Origin: a virus
DNA: 64,000 nucleotides
IMG/VR virus record: IMGVR_UViG_3300021964_009390
Location: 1 to 64,000 of that record
Reading direction: 5' to 3' (one strand)
Below, one piece after another: positions 58,521 through 64,000 of the stretch. The first letter of the stretch is position 1; the number at the start of each line of letters is the position of its first letter. Position numbers and translations under genes: made by a program. The notes under the pieces were generated by a model that saw only the letters and a program-made list of their open reading frames with translations, made no database searches and was not told the origin of the DNA.

Positions 58521-59781
58521 TTTAAGCCGCCGCGAATTTGTAAGTACAGTTGCCAAAAGCTGTTTAGGAGTGAGCGCCATACTGAGCGCTCAAGATTTAT
58601 TAGCAATCAAACCCACCGGGCAGATACCAACCGCTCGGAATGTTATATTTTTATACATGGCAGGAGGCATGACTCACATCGACACGTTCGACCCAAAACC
58701 GGAGAACAGTGACGTGATGGGTGAAACAACTGCCATTGACACTACAGCGGACGGGGTACAGATAGGCAACTGGTTACCCAACACCGCCAAACAGATGCAC
58801 AACGCAAGTTTGATACGTACATTGTCGTCCAATCAAGGTGCACATGCACAAGCCAACTATTTGTTACACACCAGCTACCAACGCCGCGGCACGATCGTGC
58901 ATCCAACCATGGGTGCATGGGTGAGCAAACAGACACCCAAACTGAATCGATCGTTACCATCTAACGTGAGAATCAACGGAGGTAGCGACATATTAGGTTC
59001 CGGTTATTTGGAGAAAAAACACGGACCGTTACCATTGGGTAACCCCAACGCAGGTATACAAAATGTGTCACAGGCCAAGTATCTGGACGAGACCATGTAC
59101 AACAAACGGATGGACATATCCAGCAAATTCAACAAAAATTTCTTAGACATGTTCCCACAAAAGCAAGTACGTGCATACACTGATTTATATGATGATGCCA
59201 TCCGGTTGATGAAAAGCACAGATCTTGAAGCGTTCGATCTGACAAAAGAAGACCAAGCCACTCGAGACATGTACGGTACCAACAGTTTTGGTCAGGGCTG
59301 CCTATTAGCTAGACGGTTGGTTGAGACTGGTGTACGTTATGTCGAGGTGCAGCTAGGTGGTTGGGACATGCACAACGATGTGTTTGGTAACATGGAGACA
59401 CGAGGTGCTACATTGGACAATGGATTGGCTTCGTTGTTACAAGATTTGAACCGTCGTGGTCTGTTGAGCTCCACACTAGTTGTTGTGGCGAGTGAATTTG
59501 GTCGTACACCAGAGGTCAAAGCAGGCCGCGTGGGACGTGACCATCACCCATCTGCATTCAGCGCCATGTTGGCCGGAGGAGGAGTCAAAGGAGGTTACGT
59601 ACATGGCAAGAGCGACAAGCGTGGTCACTATGTAGAAGAGAAAGGTGTGAAAATGGAAGATCTGAACGCCACGATTGCTTACATGATGGGAATGGACATC
59701 ACTGAAACAATCTATTCTCCAAGTGGCAGACCATTTAAAATTGCTAATGCGGGTGAGGTTGTAACTGACATTTTAGCATAA
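58513..59781 (+). CDS. DUF1501 protein, Tat-exported
   Basis: 422 residues. Twin-arginine signal LSRREFVSTVAKSCLGVSAI. NVIFLYMAGGMTHIDTFDPKP (about 37-57), SNQGAHAQANYLLHTSYQRRGTIVHPTMGAWVS, and the alkaline phosphatase-like ASEFGRTPEVKAGRVGRDHHP (about 329-349) are DUF1501 hallmarks. The family, related to sulfatase/phosphatase folds, usually sits beside DUF1549/DUF1553 genes in planctomycetes; here the partner is 7.5 kb upstream. A late promoter shows it has been taken into phage control. Confidence 0.93.
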   Translation: MNDLSRREFVSTVAKSCLGVSAILSAQDLLAIKPTGQIPTARNVIFLYMAGGMTHIDTFDPKPENSDVMGETTAIDTTADGVQIGNWLPNTAKQMHNASLIRTLSSNQGAHAQANYLLHTSYQRRGTIVHPTMGAWVSKQTPKLNRSLPSNVRINGGSDILGSGYLEKKHGPLPLGNPNAGIQNVSQAKYLDETMYNKRMDISSKFNKNFLDMFPQKQVRAYTDLYDDAIRLMKSTDLEAFDLTKEDQATRDMYGTNSFGQGCLLARRLVETGVRYVEVQLGGWDMHNDVFGNMETRGATLDNGLASLLQDLNRRGLLSSTLVVVASEFGRTPEVKAGRVGRDHHPSAFSAMLAGGGVKGGYVHGKSDKRGHYVEEKGVKMEDLNATIAYMMGMDITETIYSPSGRPFKIANAGEVVTDILA

Positions 59782-59784
59782 ATA
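59778..59784 (+). promoter_or_regulatory. Late promoter box ATAAATA
   Basis: Overlaps the end of the DUF1501 gene; exactly five bases before the ATG at 59790. Confidence 0.7.
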
Positions 59785-59789
59785 ATGAC

Positions 59790-60215
59790 ATGCACGACAA
59801 AGACCACCACCTGATATGGGAATCATATTTTGATGAGACTGTAGCCACACCTAAAAACATTGAACGTGTGAGGTCCACATTGAACGATCCGGACCTGCAA
59901 GAACATGAACGACAGCTCATAATAGACACGTTACGCGAGCTAGAGAGACTAGCCACAACACAAGACATCAAAACTGTCAAGCAGAGCATCATGGACAAGC
60001 TGGGCAAGATGCTAGGACGTGAGCGAGTCAATGAACAGGGTAACTATGCCCGGATTGTGGCGGATGAAGAAAAGTTTTTAGAAATAGCGTACAAGTATTA
60101 CGGAGACATGGAAGAAGCCGAGCTGAAATTCCACCACTATGTACTGGAGGAGTTGCTAGAGATGGACGAGCTGACACGTCGCGAGTATCAAGGCCAAGGA
60201 CCACAGCGAGACTAA
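59790..60215 (+). CDS. Late protein with LIWESY leader
   Basis: 141 residues. Leader MHDKDHHLIWESYFDETV with I-W-E and F-D-E sites. The rest is all helix with charged heptads (ERVRSTLNDPDLQEHERQLI). Candidate internal or structural protein; first of three small genes in a row. Confidence 0.65.
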   Translation: MHDKDHHLIWESYFDETVATPKNIERVRSTLNDPDLQEHERQLIIDTLRELERLATTQDIKTVKQSIMDKLGKMLGRERVNEQGNYARIVADEEKFLEIAYKYYGDMEEAELKFHHYVLEELLEMDELTRREYQGQGPQRD

Positions 60216-60216
60216 C

Positions 60217-60519
60217 ATGCATAACGGTACAGACATACGGAGCATATATGATATCTACTCCGGTAACAGCTCGTTGATTACCGAGTCTAAAGAGCAACCA
60301 GGTGAGATACCTGAGCTAGGTATTCGAGTGATACGTAACGAACATGGTGATAATGATGGTGACAGATATTATGAAACGTGGGAAGTATATCCCATAGATA
60401 ACACATCTGGTACTGGAGCACCATTGGATTGGGACTACGCCGGAGGGACTGAAACCATTGACGAGGTGGTAGCCAGAGTCAAAATGAATTTCAAAACAAG
60501 AGGAACACCAACATTATGA
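60217..60519 (+). CDS. Small unknown protein
   Basis: 100 residues. N-terminus MHNGTDIRSIYDIYSGNSSL then ITESKEQPGE, containing a possible I-T-E cleavage site. Rest is a small acidic beta domain. Overlaps the next ATG by four bases. Confidence 0.55.
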   Translation: MHNGTDIRSIYDIYSGNSSLITESKEQPGEIPELGIRVIRNEHGDNDGDRYYETWEVYPIDNTSGTGAPLDWDYAGGTETIDEVVARVKMNFKTRGTPTL

Positions 60520-61043
60520 AAGATAAAGATCAACAATTAATATGGGAATCATACATTCGAGAGAATGAATATGGACCCAGTGGAGCACCTAGTATCAATG
60601 TATCAGATTGGAAATTAGAATCATGGTACAAACAAGACGATTGGGATGACAATCCAAACCCATGGGACCGGTATGTTGATGACGTGCTAGGTGACATATA
60701 TCAAGATATCCAAGAATATGGAGTAGAGTCTGACCGAGTGTATGTCGCGTTTTTCGGTCCACCTCGAGGAACTGCTGATTACGAGCAATGGACCGACCCG
60801 GGTATTGTGGTGGCTTTTGGAAACAATTCAGAAGAATACGGAGGAGACACGTTCAATTCGAAAGGTATATTTGTTGATAATGATGGAGAAGGTGAGAGTT
60901 TTGTATTACCATCACAACAACTAGAAGAATTGCTCAAAGTTAACAACCGAGCAATAGACGATGAAGTCACTAGTGACGAAGACTACAAGACTTGGGACCC
61001 ATACGGTCCAGAAGGTGTCGTGAGTAGAAGCGATTTTTACTGA
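60516..61043 (+). CDS. Acidic protein with LIWESY leader
   Basis: 175 residues. Leader MKDKDQQLIWESYIRENEYG is very close to the one at 59790 although the bodies differ. Body is Asp/Tyr/Trp-rich and acidic (WKLESWYKQDDWDDNPNPWD). Shared leader on different bodies is the pattern expected of a sorting signal. Confidence 0.65.
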   Translation: MKDKDQQLIWESYIRENEYGPSGAPSINVSDWKLESWYKQDDWDDNPNPWDRYVDDVLGDIYQDIQEYGVESDRVYVAFFGPPRGTADYEQWTDPGIVVAFGNNSEEYGGDTFNSKGIFVDNDGEGESFVLPSQQLEELLKVNNRAIDDEVTSDEDYKTWDPYGPEGVVSRSDFY

Positions 61044-61053
61044 GTAAACATAT

Positions 61054-61061
61054 AAGGAGGT
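61054..61061 (+). promoter_or_regulatory. Consensus Shine-Dalgarno at unusual distance
   Basis: AAGGAGGT is a perfect anti-16S match but lies 17 bases before the ATG at 61079, longer than usual. It may act by a folded spacer or serve no role. Confidence 0.35.
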
Positions 61062-61078
61062 ACACCAACCAAACATAC

Positions 61079-63163
61079 ATGATTGACGAACATTTTCTCA
61101 CCAGTGTTGAAGTATTCACCAGCAAATGGTCTACATTCTGCAAAATACACAAAGTACCAAACGGGATATTGACATCAGAAAATTTCATGAGTTTTTGTGA
61201 CGCCACCGGGATTGAATATCATTCCCGGTTTGACATATGCACACAAGACCAGAAACTCATGCATTCGTTGATGTGTTACTTGCGTACAGACGAGTTACGA
61301 GACAAAACGAAAAACGTGAAGACCATCAGATCCACTGAAAATTTGGCTATAATGATGGAGGATCGAGTGTTACCACACCTGGAGTTCATGATTCGTAACA
61401 CTGTACATTTACTACCCAAAGATTTTGCTCACATGATCGTGTGTACTGACAAATCATACGATCAGATACGTGACATATGTGACAACATATGCGAGAACAT
61501 CATGGTGATGAGCTGCAAAGAGAGCTGTATAACACAGAACATATACAACAATTTGTTCATGAGCAAATCTTTTTGGAGCGGTATTGAATATGAAAACATA
61601 TTGGTGTATCAACAGGACACCTGTTTGTTCCGACCCGGGATCGCAAAGTTCATGCAATATGATTATGTAGGTGCACCGTGGCCTGGTATGAGCGATGACA
61701 ATGTGATAGGGGTGGGTAACGGTGGCTTGTCATTTCGCCGGCGGAGCAAAATGTTACAATGTTTAGATGTCGTAAAACCGCAAGATTTTGTATCCGGTCG
61801 CACCACCAGAGGTTACATGTTGAGGTGCAAATTAGATCATGTACCAGAGGATGTGTATTACAGTTCAACCATGATACTACATGGTGTGGGGAGAGTGGCT
61901 CCCCGAGCGGTGGCCAATCAATTTTCACAAGAGTGTGTGTTACATGACAATCCGTTTGGTGGTCATCAATACTGGCTAGGTCATGTACAATTGCATGATG
62001 AAAAACGTGGCAAGCTGTTGTTGATAGACGACAATTTCGCGTATGACTCGCAAGGTCAAGGCTTCAACCGCGCTAAAACTGTGGTGGAAATGCTATGCAA
62101 AATGTTCCATGTGACTTTCATGCCAACTAACTATCGACCATGTGATCATGATCGAATAGAACATTACCATACGTTGGGTGTGAATGTGGTGCTGGAGCGT
62201 CGCGATCATCATGGTATGAAAATATTTGATGTGGTGGGTGAACATATAAAGCAACATGCCGGTGAATACGATGTGATATATTTCAGCCGACCTCACAACT
62301 TTGGATATGTGATAGATTACTGCCGCGAGCATTCTCCATCTAGCAAAATAGTGTATGATGCAGAAGCGTTGTTTTACAAGCGTATACAAGCTCAATACAA
62401 CACCACCGGGCAGATCAGCATCTGGCCACCATGTGACACACCGTCACAGCAAGTGGTGGATCAAGAGAAGGCAAAAGAATTTGACATGTTGTCCAAAACG
62501 GACAATGTTATTGTTGTGTCAGATTCAGAACGTGAAAGTGTGGTCAAAAACGTACCGGCTTTGAAGGGTAAAGTTGCAGTGTATGGACATGCTATACCAC
62601 CTCGACCTACCGATAACAACTATCATGAGCGAGCGCACATGCTGTTTGTAGGTTCTTTCGGTAAGGATGACACACCCAATTCTGACGCCATGATACATTT
62701 TGTGAACAACATGTTTGACAAGATACATGAACGTACCGGTAGCAAATTGTACATCATAGGTACAAACCCAACCGAGACCATTTTGTCTCTGACCAGTGAC
62801 AAGGTGGAGGTTCTAGGTTATGTAGAGGACATAACACCGTACTACAATAATTGTCGATTGTTTGTGGCCCCACATCGCTTCGCCGGAGGTATACCATGGA
62901 AAATATCGGAATCCATGTCGAGAGGTTTACCGGTCGTCATCACAAAACTACTGGCCGATCAGTTGGGTATCGGGAGAGAATGTTGCGGTGTGGGTGATAA
63001 CGATACTCAATTCATAAACCAAGCGGTACAAATATACAACTACTCAACCCGGTGGGACAATTGTAGGAACAAAAGCTTACAATACATAAAAAACACACAT
63101 GACCCCATGACACATAGAAAGCAGCTACTAAACAGTATAAACAAGGCATTAAAAACACCATGA
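61079..63163 (+). CDS. Two-domain glycosyltransferase (DUF5672 + GT4)
   Basis: 694 residues. N-terminal half DUF5672-like: ILVYQQDTCLFRPGIAKFMQYDYVGAPWP and VGNGGLSFRRRSKM (about 180-230). C-terminal half GT-B of GT4 type: SKIVYDAEALFYKR, VIVVSDSERESVVKN, HMLFVGSFGKDDTPNSDAM, and VEVLGYVEDITPYYNNCRLFVAPHRFAGG (donor site, about 575-605). Probably makes two linkages of one glycan. Confidence 0.85.
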   Translation: MIDEHFLTSVEVFTSKWSTFCKIHKVPNGILTSENFMSFCDATGIEYHSRFDICTQDQKLMHSLMCYLRTDELRDKTKNVKTIRSTENLAIMMEDRVLPHLEFMIRNTVHLLPKDFAHMIVCTDKSYDQIRDICDNICENIMVMSCKESCITQNIYNNLFMSKSFWSGIEYENILVYQQDTCLFRPGIAKFMQYDYVGAPWPGMSDDNVIGVGNGGLSFRRRSKMLQCLDVVKPQDFVSGRTTRGYMLRCKLDHVPEDVYYSSTMILHGVGRVAPRAVANQFSQECVLHDNPFGGHQYWLGHVQLHDEKRGKLLLIDDNFAYDSQGQGFNRAKTVVEMLCKMFHVTFMPTNYRPCDHDRIEHYHTLGVNVVLERRDHHGMKIFDVVGEHIKQHAGEYDVIYFSRPHNFGYVIDYCREHSPSSKIVYDAEALFYKRIQAQYNTTGQISIWPPCDTPSQQVVDQEKAKEFDMLSKTDNVIVVSDSERESVVKNVPALKGKVAVYGHAIPPRPTDNNYHERAHMLFVGSFGKDDTPNSDAMIHFVNNMFDKIHERTGSKLYIIGTNPTETILSLTSDKVEVLGYVEDITPYYNNCRLFVAPHRFAGGIPWKISESMSRGLPVVITKLLADQLGIGRECCGVGDNDTQFINQAVQIYNYSTRWDNCRNKSLQYIKNTHDPMTHRKQLLNSINKALKTP

Positions 63164-63945
63164 AAAAATATAAAGACAACTTTTTAATTATGTGCGAGTC
63201 ACGGACCGGTAGTACCATGTTGAGTACTGCACTCTGGAACCATCCGCAGGTGTGCATGCATGGAGAGATATTGCAACCTCGGCAGTTCAATAAACAAAAA
63301 CGCGATGACAAATTAGAATTTTTCGGGCTGAGCTACGATACACCAGGAGCTTTGCTCGATCTGTTACGTGATGAGCTGGTGAATGATCCGGTAAAATATA
63401 TAAGCAGGTACGGTTTCTATACCGGTAGATACAAACGTGGAGGTTTCAAATTTAAATATGAAGAGATGTCATGTGGATTGTTTGATCCAGTATTAGAGTT
63501 TATAGTCACACATCCGGAGATCAAAATAATACATTTGACCCGGGACAATCTGTGGCACCGGTATAGATCTTCATATGTAGCCACAAAAATTACAAAACAA
63601 TACAACTCGGTAACAGACACGATATCAATCGATACTGACACTGACAAGGTCAAATTGAATATACAAGATATTGAATCGAGTTTCAAGCGGACAGTTCAAT
63701 GGCAAAGGAAATATAGAAACATGTTCAAACACCATGCGATGTTAAACATAACATACGAATCACTCCTGGCTGACCCGCAAGGAACTTTTGACCAAGTGAC
63801 CGGTTTCTTAAAAATATCCAACCAAAAATGGAAACCATGGACAAAGCAAGTACAACCAGTACAGGACGATGACATAATCCGAAACATGGATAAGATCAGA
63901 GAGCATTTCATTTCCAGTAAATACGGTGTATATTTCGATAAATAA
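63160..63945 (+). CDS. Stf0-type sulfotransferase
   Basis: 261 residues. FLIMCESRTGSTMLSTAL (8-25) is the PAPS loop; IKIIHLTRDNLWHRYRSSYVA (about 125-145) the 3'-phosphate site; LNITYESLLADP near 193 fits the family. It follows the two-domain glycosyltransferase with an ATGA overlap, so it probably sulfates that product. Confidence 0.85.
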   Translation: MKKYKDNFLIMCESRTGSTMLSTALWNHPQVCMHGEILQPRQFNKQKRDDKLEFFGLSYDTPGALLDLLRDELVNDPVKYISRYGFYTGRYKRGGFKFKYEEMSCGLFDPVLEFIVTHPEIKIIHLTRDNLWHRYRSSYVATKITKQYNSVTDTISIDTDTDKVKLNIQDIESSFKRTVQWQRKYRNMFKHHAMLNITYESLLADPQGTFDQVTGFLKISNQKWKPWTKQVQPVQDDDIIRNMDKIREHFISSKYGVYFDK

Positions 63946-63970
63946 TATTATTGATGAATCTTAAAAAAAA

Positions 63971-63977
63971 ATAAATA
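63971..63977 (+). promoter_or_regulatory. Late promoter box ATAAATA
   Basis: Thirteen bases before the ATG at 63991 of a gene leaving the window. Confidence 0.55.
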
Positions 63978-63990
63978 CTATTATATCAAT

Positions 63991-64000
63991 ATGGACAGCT
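63991..64000 (+). CDS. Start of a gene cut by the window edge
   Basis: ATG GAC AGC begins at 63991 after a late box. Only three codons (MDS) are visible, so nothing can be said of the product. Confidence 0.35.

Noticed and set aside
49004-59781. Bacterial chromosome or prophage junction suggested by DUF1549/DUF1501 genes
   Set aside because: Both lie between phage-type genes, and late phage promoter boxes continue on both sides, one directly driving DUF1501. No integrase, attachment site or host housekeeping genes were seen.

Overview
The window reads as part of the genome of a large T4-like (myovirus) phage rather than a bacterial chromosome. Genes are short, tightly packed and often overlap by 1-20 bases. 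The left end carries the T4-type head module in order: gp4-like head-completion nuclease, gp21-like prohead protease, a small gene, gp22-like scaffold, gp23-like major capsid protein. T4/cyanophage-type late promoter boxes (NTAAATA) recur across all 64 kb. The cargo points to a marine host in or near the Planctomycetes-Verrucomicrobia-Lentisphaerae group: a DUF1549/DUF1553 protein, a Tat-exported DUF1501 protein, a YHS-like secreted protein and an Hc1-type histone are all typical of those bacteria. The host is an inference.

Layout. 1-5.7 kb: virion and head genes. 5.8-8.2 kb: a ClpC-like unfoldase. 8.3-12.5 kb: HNH nuclease and a predicted DNA-hypermodification set (DpdA-like transglycosylase, overlapping formyltransferase, QueF), plus nucleotide enzymes. 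12.6-24.9 kb: a plus-strand run holding the complete PrkA / YeaH-type DUF444 / SpoVR triad, NeuB, a HAD phosphatase, NeuA, a 59-residue Hc1-like histone and a Nudix enzyme. 25-32 kb: a glycosyltransferase interrupted by a stop codon, exported proteins, candidate packaged proteins, a three-domain glycosyltransferase fusion and a Q-rich protein. 32.3 kb: a complete tmRNA gene. 32.7-49 kb: a glycan island with many glycosyltransferases, sulfotransferases, a four-gene amino-sugar operon (PIG-L, ATP-grasp, WbqC, amidohydrolase), LOG protein, pyrophosphatase, sugar aminotransferase and VioF-like formyltransferase. 49-64 kb: DUF1549/1553 protein, a QueF paralog without its catalytic Cys, DUF2452, UV endonuclease, RmlB, strongly basic candidate internal proteins, DUF1501 protein, a large glycosyltransferase and another sulfotransferase.

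How it works together. The most striking pattern is regulatory. At 17 protein starts and at the tmRNA 5' end, an NTAAATA box is followed by exactly five bases and then the ATG/GTG (or the first tmRNA base). In T4 late promoters that distance puts transcription at the first base, so many late genes here look leaderless, with the tmRNA end acting as an internal ruler. Several genes under these boxes begin with short peptides resembling T4 internal-protein capsid-targeting sequences followed by a gp21-type (L/I)-x-E site. This suggests a set of packaged, partly very basic proteins. Genome protection is probably by 7-deazaguanine, possibly formylated preQ1. Host takeover may involve the PrkA triad, ClpC plus tmRNA, and exported PVC-type proteins. 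The glycan genes predict sulfated, fucosylated and formylated decorations on the virion or host surface.

All functional calls come from reading motifs by eye; no database search was run.
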